DNA of 64,000 nucleotides from Fructobacillus papyrifericola (GTDB taxonomy: Bacteria > Bacillota > Bacilli > Lactobacillales > Lactobacillaceae). The position numbers were made by a program, and so were the translations under genes. The stretch covers positions 248,001 through 312,000 of the forward strand of contig NZ_JAAMFJ010000002.1 of assembly GCF_018437235.1 (NCBI RefSeq), written 5' to 3'. Within the stretch, counting starts at the first letter, position 1. Each line of letters begins with the position of its first letter. The notes under the pieces are model-generated. The model ran no database searches. It had not been told where the DNA came from and saw only the letters and a list, made by a program, of their open reading frames with translations. Positions 44,548 to 53,847 of this stretch are shown here, one piece after another.

Positions 44548-45228
44548 ATGTCCGAACGGCTCTTCATCGTCGAAGACAATCAAGAAATCGTCCAGCTTTT
44601 GGAAAAAGGACTTTCTGGCTGGGGTTTTTCCACAACCGCCTGCCAGGACTTTCACGACGTTGACAAAGAAATCGCCGCGTCCAAGGCCGATTTAGTCATC
44701 ATGGATGTCAACCTGCCCTTCCGGAACGGTTTTTACTGGACCCAAGAAATCCGTAAAAAAGCCTCAGTACCCATCCTCTTTCTCTCGTCAAGGCAGGAAG
44801 ACACCGACCAGATCATGGCCATGAATCTTGGCGCCGACGATTACATGACCAAGCCCTTCAACCTAGACTTGCTGATTGTTAAAATCCAGGCCCTGCTCCG
44901 CCGTTCAGCAAAAACGAGTCCGGCTAACCAGACCATTCTCTCCTTTGGCGACTTTTCCCTAAATATCTTAGAAAACGAATTGGTCAAGGGGAGCGACAGC
45001 ATCGCACTCAGCAAAAACGAAACCAAGCTGCTCTTTCCCCTCTTTGAAAAGGCCGGCCAGGTCGTATCCAAAGAAACGCTGATGGAAGCCCTTTGGGATG
45101 ACGAACTCTTCGTCGATCGCAACACCCTGTCAGTCATGGTCAACCGAATTCGCACCAAGACTAAGGCAATCGGCTTTGACGAACATTTGGCAACAGTGAA
45201 GGGAAAGGGGCTTTCGCTCCATGATTAA
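44548..45228 (+). CDS. Response regulator, OmpR family (BceR-like)
   Basis: A 226-residue DNA-binding response regulator. The receiver domain has the acidic pair in FIVEDN (about 7-12), phosphoacceptor Asp53 in VIMDVNLP, and Lys102 in MTKPFN. The C-terminal winged helix (about 125-226) has SLSKNETKLLFPLFEK-type and VDRNTLSVMVNRIRTK features. The ATG at 44548 follows AAAGGAAAGG. It overlaps the kinase gene by eight bases and precedes an ABC transporter, the Bce-module layout that senses antimicrobial peptides. Confidence 0.93.
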   Translation: MSERLFIVEDNQEIVQLLEKGLSGWGFSTTACQDFHDVDKEIAASKADLVIMDVNLPFRNGFYWTQEIRKKASVPILFLSSRQEDTDQIMAMNLGADDYMTKPFNLDLLIVKIQALLRRSAKTSPANQTILSFGDFSLNILENELVKGSDSIALSKNETKLLFPLFEKAGQVVSKETLMEALWDDELFVDRNTLSVMVNRIRTKTKAIGFDEHLATVKGKGLSLHD

Positions 45229-46216
45229 GTCTTTTATCAAAAACAGTCGACTTTTCCTTTCAGACCACCTCTCCCTCTACCTCTTTTTTGCCCTCACCAT
45301 CGCCCTTCAAGTCTGGGTTGCCCTACTTCATCCAAATGGACAAGCCATCTTAAGCGACCTACTCATCCCCGAGTGCTACTTAATTGCTATCATCACTTGC
45401 TTACTGGCCTACCGCTGGCAGAAAAAACGCCGGTCGGCGCTTCGTCTTCTTAATGAAAGCGAATTGGAGACCGTCCGGGCAGAAGTGGCCAACAGTAGTC
45501 AGGAAAAATTACTGACGGAACTCCTGCAAAAGGTCCTGCATGAAAAGCGGGCGCTTTCCGATCAGCAGCAGGAGGAAAACCAGCAATTAAAGGATTACTA
45601 CGCCCTCTGGGCCCACCAGATCAAAGTCCCCCTGTCCGTCTTGGATTTGATGAATCAAACGGGAACGGTTGACCAAAGGCAAACCAAGGAACAACTCTTC
45701 TTGGTGAACCAATACTTGGACATGCTCCTTTCCTTCATTCGTTTACAAGACATTTCATCTGACTTAGTCTTCAAATCGCAATCGGCGAAGGAGTTAGTTC
45801 TCCGAGTTGTCAAAGAATACAAGGTTTTCTTTATTGAAAAGGATCTGTCACTATCGCTTGGTGATAGTGACTTTGATTTGGTGACTGATTCAAAATGGCT
45901 GACCTTTGTTCTCGAACAGGTCATTTATAACGCGATTAAGTATACAAAAGTCGGCGGATTGACCATTAACTGCACCACAGATCAGAAAATTATCATACAA
46001 GATAGAGGAATTGGTATCGACAAAGCCGACCTACCTCAGATTTTTAATCAGGGCTATACAGGTTTTAACGGACGCGTTGAAGACAATGCTTCTGGTCTCG
46101 GTCTCTACTTAGTCAAAGAGATATTAGACAAACTGGGCCATTCCATTCAAATCGACTCCGAGATTGGACAAGGAACGACCGTAACGATTGACTGTCGGCA
46201 GAAGACATTGCGCTAA
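45221..46216 (+). CDS. Sensor histidine kinase, intramembrane-sensing (BceS-like)
   Basis: A 331-residue kinase with two N-terminal membrane helices (about 17-35 and 50-66) joined by a short external loop of about 14 residues, too small to bind ligand, which is the mark of kinases that sense through their ABC transporter. The phosphoacceptor is His132 in WAHQIKVPL. The ATPase domain has the N box VIYNAIKYTK, DRGIGIDKADLPQIFNQGYTG and SGLGLYLVKEIL. Overlaps the regulator gene; a terminator follows its stop codon. Confidence 0.93.
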   Translation: MIKSFIKNSRLFLSDHLSLYLFFALTIALQVWVALLHPNGQAILSDLLIPECYLIAIITCLLAYRWQKKRRSALRLLNESELETVRAEVANSSQEKLLTELLQKVLHEKRALSDQQQEENQQLKDYYALWAHQIKVPLSVLDLMNQTGTVDQRQTKEQLFLVNQYLDMLLSFIRLQDISSDLVFKSQSAKELVLRVVKEYKVFFIEKDLSLSLGDSDFDLVTDSKWLTFVLEQVIYNAIKYTKVGGLTINCTTDQKIIIQDRGIGIDKADLPQIFNQGYTGFNGRVEDNASGLGLYLVKEILDKLGHSIQIDSEIGQGTTVTIDCRQKTLR

Positions 46217-46230
46217 CCTAACAAGATTGT

Positions 46231-46273
46231 AAGGATGACCGACCCTGCTGTTAGCACGGGGGTCGTCCTTTTT
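46231..46273 (+). terminator. Terminator between the kinase and the ABC transporter genes
   Basis: AAGGATGACCGACCC/GGGGGTCGTCCTT hairpin followed by a T run. It separates the two-component genes from the transporter genes, which must then have their own promoter. Confidence 0.8.
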
Positions 46274-46281
46274 AAGTTAAG

Positions 46282-46296
46282 CTAAGGATATCTTAG
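46282..46296 (+). promoter_or_regulatory. Palindrome upstream of the BceA-like gene
   Basis: A perfect inverted repeat CTAAG-GATAT-CTTAG lies 18 bases before the ABC gene start, in the short region where its promoter must be. It is a candidate operator, for example for the response regulator, though it overlaps the likely -10/start area. Confidence 0.45.
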
Positions 46297-46313
46297 AAAA
46301 TAAGGAGTCAAAA

Positions 46314-47069
46314 ATGACACTATTATCCGTTAACCACTTGAAAAAAGAATACAAATCCAAGCGTTCGATTCAAAAAGTCCAGGCCCTAAAGGACGTTGAC
46401 TTTCAGGTCAATGAGGGCGAATTCATTGCGATTATGGGCGAGTCTGGTTCAGGAAAGTCGACTTTGTTAAACTGTATCGCCACTTTGGACAAGCCAACAG
46501 CCGGTCACATTCTCCTAAAAGAAGATGATTTGGCCAACTTGAAAAACAAGGACCTAGCTGCCTTTCGACGGGATCACTTGGGCTTTGTCTTTCAGGACTT
46601 TAACTTGCTCGATACCTTGACCGTAAAGGACAACATTTATCTACCACTTGTTCTGGCAAAAAATACCAAGGGTAAGGAAGAAAAGCTAGCAGTACTTTCC
46701 AAGCAACTAGGCATCAGCGATTTGTTAGACAAGTACCCCTACGAATTATCCGGTGGTCAGCAACAACGTGTGGCCATTGGTCGCGCATTAATTACAAAAC
46801 CCGAACTACTTCTCTGTGATGAGCCAACCGGTGCCTTGGATTCCAAGAATGCTGCTGATATTTTGAACCTTTTTGACAGTTGCCACCAAAACGGCCAAAC
46901 CATCCTCATGGTGACCCACTCCTCCCTTTCGGCTTCACACGCTGGTCGCGTACTCTTTATCAAGGATGGACGCGTCTTCCACCAACTTTACCGCGGCGAC
47001 AAGTCCGAACAAGAAATGCTTTTGGCCATCAACGATGCCATGACCAACTTGTTGGGAGGGCAGTCATAA
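46314..47069 (+). CDS. ABC transporter ATP-binding protein, BceA-like
   Basis: ATPase of a peptide-resistance transporter. The 251 residues have Walker A GESGSGKST (about 42-50), Q loop FVFQDFNLLDTLTVKDN, signature LSGGQQQR, Walker B LLLCDEPTGALDS and His switch MVTHSS, all of the MacB/LolD/Bce subgroup. An AAGGAG site lies before the ATG. One base separates it from the permease gene; both probably have their own promoter behind the terminator at 46231-46273. Confidence 0.95.
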   Translation: MTLLSVNHLKKEYKSKRSIQKVQALKDVDFQVNEGEFIAIMGESGSGKSTLLNCIATLDKPTAGHILLKEDDLANLKNKDLAAFRRDHLGFVFQDFNLLDTLTVKDNIYLPLVLAKNTKGKEEKLAVLSKQLGISDLLDKYPYELSGGQQQRVAIGRALITKPELLLCDEPTGALDSKNAADILNLFDSCHQNGQTILMVTHSSLSASHAGRVLFIKDGRVFHQLYRGDKSEQEMLLAINDAMTNLLGGQS

Positions 47070-47070
47070 G

Positions 47071-49083
47071 ATGTTTCACTTCAAACTTGCCTTCGATTCA
47101 CTTCGAAAAAACAAAGAAAGTTATCTGCCTTTCCTACTTGCCTCCTCGTCAGCCATTGCCCTGAACTTCCTCATGCAACTTTTGATCTACGCACCTGGTG
47201 TGAAGGGGCTAATGGCAGCCGAAATCGTCCGTCTCCTCTTGGTTCTCGGTCAGGTCATTATCGGTCTTTTGTCGATTGTCATCATGATTTACTCCTACTC
47301 CTTTTTAAATCGGGGGAAACAAAAGGAATTTGGTCTCTATAGCATTCTCGGAATGCAAAAAAAGAATTTGTTGAAAATCTCTTTCATCCAGCAGTTTCTC
47401 TCCTTTTGCATTAGCCTGATCATCGGACTCATTTCTGGATTTGTTTTTGCCAAAGTCATGATCATGCTTTTGATTAAGCTAATAGACGGAAGTTCTTTCA
47501 AGATGACCTTGTCCATCCCCGCTCTTCTCTTTACCGTCTTATTGTTCGCTTTAATCTTCATCATTTTGACGATTGTCGACACGATTGCCGTTTATCGCTC
47601 CAATACTTTGGATTTGATGAAGTCTGAAAAGAAAGTCGAAGGCCAACCAAAGAATCGCTGGATTCTGTTTCTACTTGGCTTTATCGCTCTTACGATCGGA
47701 TACGGTCTATCTTTGACGGTGCCGACACCACTTAAGGCAGTCAAACAATTCTTTTTTGCAGCACTTTTGATTATCGTGGCCACGTACTTACTCTTCATTG
47801 CGGCGTCGACTTTGATATTGAAAACACTGCAAAAAAATCAGAGTTACTACTATCAGAGTAAGCACTTCATCACCGTTTCCAATATGCTATTTCGCATGAA
47901 GCAAAATGCGGTTGGATTGGCTTCCATCACGTTGTTGTCAACCATGACCTTAGTTGTGTCTCTAACAACCGCAACCATGTTCTTTGGGCGTTCCAATCTC
48001 ATGAACGATCTCTTTCCAACGGATACGATCGTTCGAACAACAGGAAACAATCTCTCCCTGGCAGAAATTAAACAGTTGGCTAAAAAAGATTCTGTTTCAA
48101 TCAAAAAGGCTTACGAAGTAACCACTTCAAATAATGAAACACTTCAATTGAACAAGTCCGGCAAGCTTTCAAAACCAAACACTTCTGAAAGCAGTCAGCT
48201 TCGCAACGTCGCCTTCATGAGTCAAGAAAATTATCAAAAACTGACTGGAAAGAAGATTCGCTTGTCAGACCAGCAAATCGCTTTGTTCCAAGGTGCTGGG
48301 AAAAACACTGCGGATAGTAACCTCTTCAAGACCCACTCTTTGGAGATGGATGGTCAGAATTACCAGATTACTAAAACTCTTGATTCGCTAAGCGGCTACC
48401 CTAAGGGAAGCAATCAGCTCTATCCGCAGCTAGTCATCATAACCGCTGATTCCGCCTATACGAAACTAGTCAACCAATTTGTCGATGTATCGGACCTTTC
48501 CTCTGCCTTTAGTACTCATGGACTTTCCCTTGGCTTTGCGCAAAAAGAAAGTCAGCAGTTCTACTTGGACATCACTGCTAAAGGGGCGCGGAAGAAGGCC
48601 TTCTATGAGAACATTAAGCAAAAGTCCCAGAACCCCTTCTTTGATTTGGAAGACAAAGAAGACAACCAAAAGATTGCTAACGCCCTCTATGGTGGCTTCT
48701 TCTTTATTGGAATTCTCTTCTCTTTGTCCTTTATCTTAGCGACAGGACTAATGATTTACTACAAGCAGATTTCTGAAGGAAAGGCCGATCAGAGCCAGTT
48801 TGAGATTTTACAAAAAGTCGGTATGTCCGAAGACGAAATAAAAAAGACAATCCGTTCACAGATTGTCTGGTTATTCGGATTACCAATTGTCGTCTCAATT
48901 GTGCACTTGGGATTTGCTTTCCCGATGATTCAAAAGCTGCTTCTCGCCTTTGCCGTACCCATGACCTCTGCCGTTTATTGGATAATGGCAGTAACCATCA
49001 CCTTGATGGTGATCATCTACTTCTTGATTTACAAGTTAACCTCGCGCACCTACTTCAAGCAAGTAACTGCTTTTCGAGATTAA
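47071..49083 (+). CDS. ABC transporter permease, BceB-like (FtsX domains)
   Basis: A 670-residue membrane protein with the ten-helix Bce layout: an N-terminal FtsX-type group (about 15-320, with SFLNRGKQKEFGLYSILGMQ as the coupling segment), a large extracellular domain (about 310-530) and a C-terminal FtsX unit (about 545-665, with FEILQKVGMSEDEIKK). The extracellular domain is thought to bind the peptide or its lipid complex. Together with the kinase it likely confers resistance to bacitracin-, nisin- or similar cell-wall peptides; the ligand cannot be told from sequence. Confidence 0.93.
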   Translation: MFHFKLAFDSLRKNKESYLPFLLASSSAIALNFLMQLLIYAPGVKGLMAAEIVRLLLVLGQVIIGLLSIVIMIYSYSFLNRGKQKEFGLYSILGMQKKNLLKISFIQQFLSFCISLIIGLISGFVFAKVMIMLLIKLIDGSSFKMTLSIPALLFTVLLFALIFIILTIVDTIAVYRSNTLDLMKSEKKVEGQPKNRWILFLLGFIALTIGYGLSLTVPTPLKAVKQFFFAALLIIVATYLLFIAASTLILKTLQKNQSYYYQSKHFITVSNMLFRMKQNAVGLASITLLSTMTLVVSLTTATMFFGRSNLMNDLFPTDTIVRTTGNNLSLAEIKQLAKKDSVSIKKAYEVTTSNNETLQLNKSGKLSKPNTSESSQLRNVAFMSQENYQKLTGKKIRLSDQQIALFQGAGKNTADSNLFKTHSLEMDGQNYQITKTLDSLSGYPKGSNQLYPQLVIITADSAYTKLVNQFVDVSDLSSAFSTHGLSLGFAQKESQQFYLDITAKGARKKAFYENIKQKSQNPFFDLEDKEDNQKIANALYGGFFFIGILFSLSFILATGLMIYYKQISEGKADQSQFEILQKVGMSEDEIKKTIRSQIVWLFGLPIVVSIVHLGFAFPMIQKLLLAFAVPMTSAVYWIMAVTITLMVIIYFLIYKLTSRTYFKQVTAFRD

Positions 49084-49088
49084 GCAAA

Positions 49089-49130
49089 TAAAAAGCCGTT
49101 TCCTCCTTGCATAGAGGAAACGACTTTTTT
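49089..49130. terminator. Bidirectional terminator between bceB-like and lysP
   Basis: AAAGCCGTTTCCTC/GAGGAAACGACTTT stem with A and T tracts on both sides, between convergent genes. Confidence 0.85.
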
Positions 49131-49136
49131 AGTTTA

Positions 49137-50579
49137 TTACTTACCCGAAAGGTCCACTTCTTCTAGCGGAATCACTTTCGTCTTCTTGGACCACTTGTAG
49201 CCCAAGTAAGGAATTACAAAGATTGGCACGGACAGGTAAGTCACGGCAATCTTATCCCATTGCCAGTTGGCAAAGGAGGCCGGATCCTGCAGGCAGACAA
49301 CCAGCAAGGACATCAGCAAGGCAAAGATCGGGCCGAAGGGGAACCACTTTGCTTTGTAGACCAAGTCATCGACGTTGTAGCCCTGAGCCACGTAGGCCTT
49401 CCGGAAGCGTAGGTGGGCAATGGCAATCCCCATCCAGGCCAGAAAACCGGTCAAACCAGAAGCCGAAACCAACCAACCGTAAACAATGTTGCCACCCTTC
49501 ATTTCGGAAGTGAAAGCAACCAGACCAACGGCCATGGTCAAGAGCAAAGAAGCCCAAGGAACACCGTTCTTTGTCAAGCGAGCAAAGATTTTTGGTGCCT
49601 GGCCCTTTTCAGCCAGTGAGTAGAGTGTACGCGTTGATGCGTAGGTTCCAGAATTAGCCGCTGACAAAACGGAAGTCAGGATAACCGCGTTCATCAAGGA
49701 AGCGGCAAAGGCGATGCCGGCGTTTTTAAAGACAATCGTGAATGGTGACATCAAAACGTTACCGGAATCCGCAGCGGACATCAAGCGGGGATCTTGGTAG
49801 TAAACCAAGGCAGAAATCACGAAGATGGCCCCGATGTAGAAGAGCAAGATTCGCCAAAAGACGGAGTGAATGGCCTTTGGCACGGACTTGCTTGGATCCT
49901 TTGCTTCACCGGCAGTAATTCCTATCAATTCCGTTCCTTGGAAGGAGAAGCCGGCCACAACAAAGACCGACAAGACACCCTGCCAACCGCCGACAAAGCC
50001 GTGCTGGCCAACGGACAGGTTCCGCATCACGTTGGTGTTTGAATGAATAATGCCAAAGATGGCCAAGACCCCGATGAAGAGGAAGAAACAGATGGTGATC
50101 ACCTTGATCAAGGACAACCAGAATTCCGTTTCACCAAAGGTCCGGACGGAGAAGAGGTTAATCAGGAAAATCAAAACCAGAGCAATTGCCGAAAAGATCC
50201 AGGATGGCACTTGGGGCAACCAGAACTGGGCAACCAGTCCAACCGTCACCGTATCAACGGCCAGGGTGATGGCCCAGTTAAACCAGTAGTTCCAACCAAG
50301 GGCAAAGCCAAAGGCTGGATCAACGAAGCGGTTCCCATATTCTGCAAAGGAACCTGACGTTGGGGCAAAAGTCGCCATTTCACCAAGCGAAGTCATCAGG
50401 AAGTAAACCATAACCCCGATGGCCAAGTAAGCCAGGATGGCCCCAAAGGGACCAGCCTCTGAGACCGAAGCCCCAGAAGTCAAGAAGAGCCCAGTTCCAA
50501 TCGACCCGCCCAAGGCAATCATTGAGACGTGTCTTGTTTGGAGCTGGTGTTGAATTGTATTACCACTTGTTTCTGCCAT
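49137..50579 (-). CDS. lysP: Amino acid permease, lysine-specific (LysP type)
   Basis: Imports lysine by proton symport. The 480-residue APC-superfamily transporter has twelve likely helices, the substrate loop MIALGGSIGTGLFLTSGASV (about 20-39), GFSFQGTELIGITAGEAKDP and SAANSGTYASTRTLYSLAEK. Sequence alone would allow other substrates of the basic/neutral amino acid permease family, but a lysine riboswitch directly upstream strongly supports lysine. Start codon context was not remarkable. Confidence 0.92.
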   Translation of the reverse strand: MAETSGNTIQHQLQTRHVSMIALGGSIGTGLFLTSGASVSEAGPFGAILAYLAIGVMVYFLMTSLGEMATFAPTSGSFAEYGNRFVDPAFGFALGWNYWFNWAITLAVDTVTVGLVAQFWLPQVPSWIFSAIALVLIFLINLFSVRTFGETEFWLSLIKVITICFFLFIGVLAIFGIIHSNTNVMRNLSVGQHGFVGGWQGVLSVFVVAGFSFQGTELIGITAGEAKDPSKSVPKAIHSVFWRILLFYIGAIFVISALVYYQDPRLMSAADSGNVLMSPFTIVFKNAGIAFAASLMNAVILTSVLSAANSGTYASTRTLYSLAEKGQAPKIFARLTKNGVPWASLLLTMAVGLVAFTSEMKGGNIVYGWLVSASGLTGFLAWMGIAIAHLRFRKAYVAQGYNVDDLVYKAKWFPFGPIFALLMSLLVVCLQDPASFANWQWDKIAVTYLSVPIFVIPYLGYKWSKKTKVIPLEEVDLSGK

Positions 50580-50612
50580 TTTGCAAAAACCTCCATTTTG
50601 TTTTTAACAAAC

Positions 50613-50840
50613 AAAAAAATCGACCCTTTGTCCACACAAAGAGTCGATCTGTCATCACATTTGATAAATGATAGCAAAGCGCACCGTTTAAAAAACGACA
50701 GTCCGAGAAATCTTCTTCCCCGTCCCAAGCCTCTACTCCCCCGAGTAGAAACTTTCGGCAACCGCGCCTTTAACACCGGATCAAAGCCCTGGGTGGACTC
50801 CCCGGTGCGACTCATCTTGGTCGCAACCTCTTTGTTTGTT
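50613..50840 (-). promoter_or_regulatory. Lysine riboswitch upstream of lysP
   Basis: The minus strand shows the L-box core: AGAGGTTGCGACCAAGATGAG near 50825, then GGAGTC, GGTTGCCGAAAG (about 50755), the TACTCGGGGGAGTA stem and GGCTTGGGA, closing with GACTGTCG near 50695. An intrinsic terminator follows (ATCGACTCTTTG/CAAAGGGTCGAT with eight Ts, 50613-50648). Lysine binding is expected to favour termination and shut off lysP. Confidence 0.93.
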
Positions 50841-50846
50841 GACTTT

Positions 50847-50875
50847 AGATTAGCACAACTAAATTTTACCGTCAA
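50847..50875 (-). promoter_or_regulatory. Promoter of lysP
   Basis: TTGACG (50870-50875) and TAATCT (50847-50852) with 17-base spacing; TG one base upstream makes an extended -10. The -35 lies inside the last codons of the upstream membrane protein gene. Confidence 0.7.
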
Positions 50876-51512
50876 CACCAAAAAACTGTTGCCAGCGTTT
50901 GCCATTACGAATATAAAGTCCCGCCGTTAGGCGAAAGAAGTAGTAACCAAAGAGCGCAGCGCCAATAATGGTGGTGGTTGACAGGTCGTGTTCGACAATC
51001 GAAGCGGCCGCCAAGAAGAGCCAGAAGGCAATCAGCAAGGCCCCCAAGGTCTTCTTAAACCAAGCGGCCAAGTGCAGGCGGACAACGAGCACCTGTTGCA
51101 CCTGGAAAAGGAAAAAGGACCAGAGAACGTTCCCAACCGGTGGCATCATCTGCAACATGACGGGTCCGTTATCCCAGTATAAGAAAGTCAGCAAAGACCA
51201 TCCCCAGGAAAAGATAATCAAAATCGATGAAGAAGCCAGTACCCACCAAAAGCCGACTTTAAAGTTCAGGGCCCGCAAAAAGATGGCCCAGAGGATGGTC
51301 ACGACCCAGGCCAGCCAAAAACTTTTCAAAAAGTAGGAGGGAATCAGCAGAAAACCAATCTTCGAACTCGCAATCGTTTGAATAATAATCGTCGAGCAGG
51401 CGTCTAAAAGTGTCAAAAAAGAGCTATTAAAACGCAGCATGGCGGACAAAACAATGAAAATTAACAGGGACAAAAATGGTAAATACCGCCTTCTTTTCAG
51501 TGGGTAAATCAA
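50859..51512 (-). CDS. PAP2-like integral membrane protein
   Basis: A 217-residue protein with about six hydrophobic helices. The order of helices and the segment SIVEHDLSTTTIIGAALFGY near residue 180 recall the last part of PAP2 lipid phosphatases (SRxxxxxHxxxD), but the Lys/Arg and PSGH motifs are not recognisable, so it may be degenerate or another family. Starts at TTG (51512) with AAAGG 11 bases upstream. It follows trpS after 50 bases and may be cotranscribed with it. Confidence 0.65.
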   Translation of the reverse strand: MIYPLKRRRYLPFLSLLIFIVLSAMLRFNSSFLTLLDACSTIIIQTIASSKIGFLLIPSYFLKSFWLAWVVTILWAIFLRALNFKVGFWWVLASSSILIIFSWGWSLLTFLYWDNGPVMLQMMPPVGNVLWSFFLFQVQQVLVVRLHLAAWFKKTLGALLIAFWLFLAAASIVEHDLSTTTIIGAALFGYYFFRLTAGLYIRNGKRWQQFFGVDGKI

Positions 51513-51562
51513 TTAATTTGCGACCTTTCTTTCCAATCTGTCAATTAAGGTTAGGCAGCGTG

Positions 51563-52579
51563 TTAACCGAAGTAGTTAATCCCCATGGCGGCCCGAACCT
51601 GTTTCATGGTTGCTTCGGCCTTTTCGTTGGCCTTCTTTGAGCCTTCTTCGAGCATGGCCATGACGGCTGGCATATCTTTGGCGTATTCGGCCCGGCGTTC
51701 GCGAATTGGTGCCAATTCAGCCTCCATCACTTCCAAGAGGTGCTTTTTGAGCTTCATGTCACCCAAGCCACCCCGTTGATAGTGTTCTTTCAACTCAGCC
51801 ACCCGCTTTTTATCGGGATCAAAAATGTCCAAGTAAGTGAACACCACGTTGCCTTCCACGTGTCCGGGGTCTTCCACACGGACGTGGGTTGGGTCGGTGT
51901 ACATAGACTTGACTTTTTTAGCCAAAGTCTCGGCATCGTCTGACAAGTAAATCCCGTTGTTTAGAGACTTCGACATCTTGGCATTGCCGTCAATACCAGG
52001 CAAACGGCCCTGGCCCTTTGGTGGAAAGACCCCTTCGGGTTCGACCAAAATGTCCGTGTTGTAGGCGTGGTTGAAGGAACGCACCAATTCACGGGTTTGT
52101 TCAATCATGGGCTGCTGATCGTCACCGACCGGCACCTTCGTCGCCTTAAAGAGCGTGATGTCGGCGGCTTGGGAAACCGGATAAGTCAAGAATCCAGCGG
52201 GGATACTTTCCCCGAATTCCTTCTGCTTAATTTCCGTTTTGACCGTTGGGTTTCGTTCCAGACGGCCCAAAGAAACCAAGTTCATGTAAAACATGGTCAA
52301 CTCTGCCAGAGCAGGGATTTGGGACTGTACGAAGATGGTCGACTTGCTTGGGTCGATACCAACCGCTAAGTAGTCCAAGGCCACTTCGACCAATGAACGC
52401 TGAATCTTTTCGGGATCGCGCGCGTTGTCAGTGAAGGCCTGTGTGTCGGCAATCATGATGTAGGGATCATAAATCCCCTCGTTTTGCATGGCCACCCGGT
52501 TCTTCAAAGAACCAATGTAGTGTCCAATGTGTAGCTTTCCAGTTGGCCGATCACCGGTCAGGTAAATTTCTTTTTCCAT
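51563..52579 (-). CDS. trpS: Tryptophan--tRNA ligase
   Basis: Charges tRNA-Trp. The 338-residue class I enzyme has [18 protein letters not shown] (HIGH motif near residue 17), the [18 protein letters not shown] segment and KMSKS-like [11 protein letters not shown]. An ATG 12 codons upstream (52615) is in frame, but it overlaps the -10 of the promoter, so 52579 with AAAGGA upstream is chosen. No T-box was found. Confidence 0.96.
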   Translation of the reverse strand: MEKEIYLTGDRPTGKLHIGHYIGSLKNRVAMQNEGIYDPYIMIADTQAFTDNARDPEKIQRSLVEVALDYLAVGIDPSKSTIFVQSQIPALAELTMFYMNLVSLGRLERNPTVKTEIKQKEFGESIPAGFLTYPVSQAADITLFKATKVPVGDDQQPMIEQTRELVRSFNHAYNTDILVEPEGVFPPKGQGRLPGIDGNAKMSKSLNNGIYLSDDAETLAKKVKSMYTDPTHVRVEDPGHVEGNVVFTYLDIFDPDKKRVAELKEHYQRGGLGDMKLKKHLLEVMEAELAPIRERRAEYAKDMPAVMAMLEEGSKKANEKAEATMKQVRAAMGINYFG

Positions 52580-52613
52580 GTCAACGTCGTATCCTTTATT
52601 TTCTAACTCTTTC

Positions 52614-52642
52614 ATTATAACGAATTGTTAAAAGTCTTGCAG
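52614..52642 (-). promoter_or_regulatory. Promoter of trpS
   Basis: TATAAT (52614-52619) with a weak -35 CTGCAA (52637-52642) at 17-base spacing on the minus strand. Confidence 0.65.
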
Positions 52643-52709
52643 GGTCGCTTTATTATTGGTATATTATTAAGAACAAATGATAAAACTTTAATCAAAAGGA
52701 GGTTCACGT

Positions 52710-53693
52710 ATGAAATATGCAGTTGTTGGGGCAGGTGCCATGGGCTTGCGCTACGGTTTATTGCTCCAAGAAGTGGCTGGAAAAGACGTCGATTTTGTCG
52801 AACCAACGCAGGCCTCCGTTGATAAGATTAAAGCCCAGGGAAACTTGGTTTATCAATCACGAGACCACGAAGACAAGCATCCGGTGGCCGTGAATATTTA
52901 TTCACCGGAAGAATATGAAGGCAATCCCGACGTTTGGATTTTCTTCATGAAGCAAATGCAGATGGAAGAGACTTTGAAGCGTATGGCGCCTCATTTCAAG
53001 GACCATCAAGTGGCCGTTGGTGCCATGAACGGGATGGGCCACATCGAAAAGTTGCAGTCTTACTTCAAGGATGAGAAGATCATCGGTGGAACGGCCATGA
53101 TTGCCACGATTTTAAATGACTATGGCGATGTCGACTTTATCGGTAAGGCTAACACAGGTGCTTCTGCCTACTCAAATCGTGCCGGTATTGAAACGGAAGA
53201 AACCAAGGAAGTCATGAAGGACTTCCAAGCGGCCCACTTGAACCCAACTTATTCAAACAACTTTATGGGTACGTTGTTGACGAAGGTGTTCTTTAACGCC
53301 GTTGAAAACTCCATCGCGACGATGTTCCAGGCACGAATGGGAAACTTGCTCTCATACGACCAATTTGTTCCAACCATCGCTAAGCCCTTGGTTGACGAAG
53401 CCTACGATGCCGCTGACGCAGCTGGTATCACTTTGCTTGAAACTCGCGAAGAGATGTTGGTTCAAGTGGACTACGTTGCCCGCGAAGTTGTGCCTTTGCA
53501 CTTCCCTTCCATGTACCAAGACTTTGTTAAGGGACGTCCAACAGAAGTGGATTACATTAATGGATGGATCGCCGACTTGGCTGAAGAACACGGTGTTGCT
53601 GCCCCAACGCAGCGCTTTATCACTGGTTTGGTTCACTTGGCCGAAGCCATGCGTGAATTCAACCCACCTGTTAACCAGTTGGCACAAAAGTAA
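52710..53693 (+). CDS. PanE/ApbA-family 2-oxo acid reductase
   Basis: A 327-residue NADPH-dependent reductase of the ketopantoate reductase family. The N-terminal KYAVVGAGAMGLRYGLLLQE is the Rossmann loop, NGMGHIEKL holds the conserved Asn, and the C-terminal domain has NNFMGTLLTKVFFNAVENSI and SMYQDFVKGRPTEVDYINGW with the catalytic Lys and Glu. It could make pantoate for coenzyme A, but in lactic acid bacteria members also act as D-hydroxyacid dehydrogenases on branched-chain oxo acids. Strong AAAGGAGG before the ATG. Divergent from trpS. Confidence 0.9.
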   Translation: MKYAVVGAGAMGLRYGLLLQEVAGKDVDFVEPTQASVDKIKAQGNLVYQSRDHEDKHPVAVNIYSPEEYEGNPDVWIFFMKQMQMEETLKRMAPHFKDHQVAVGAMNGMGHIEKLQSYFKDEKIIGGTAMIATILNDYGDVDFIGKANTGASAYSNRAGIETEETKEVMKDFQAAHLNPTYSNNFMGTLLTKVFFNAVENSIATMFQARMGNLLSYDQFVPTIAKPLVDEAYDAADAAGITLLETREEMLVQVDYVAREVVPLHFPSMYQDFVKGRPTEVDYINGWIADLAEEHGVAAPTQRFITGLVHLAEAMREFNPPVNQLAQK

Positions 53694-53700
53694 AGCAGTA

Positions 53701-53777
53701 AAAAAACTCTCTTACGAGAGCTTTTTGTTGCATGATTGACCGAAGTTTTTATTCAAAAGCCCTTTCGAGGGCTTTTT
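53701..53777 (+). terminator. Tandem terminators after the PanE-family gene
   Basis: Two plus-strand hairpins with T runs: AACTCTC-TTAC-GAGAGC (53705-53726) and AAAAGCCCT-TTCG-AGGGCTTTTT (53755-53777). Confidence 0.8.
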
Positions 53778-53805
53778 CTTTTGGCCAAATTCGAAAAATG
53801 CAAAC

Positions 53806-53845
53806 AAAAAAGGCTCTACACCAATAAATGATGTAGAACCTTTTT
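53806..53845 (-). terminator. Terminator of tRNA-Glu
   Basis: AAAAAGGTTCTACA/TGTAGAGCCTTTTTT hairpin just past the tRNA on the minus strand. The 53694-54014 interval otherwise holds only the tandem terminators and the tRNA. Confidence 0.75.
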
Positions 53846-53847
53846 AG

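Noticed and set aside
52615-52822. T-box or Trp-responsive leader before trpS
   Set aside because: The promoter lies directly before the gene and leaves no room for a leader.
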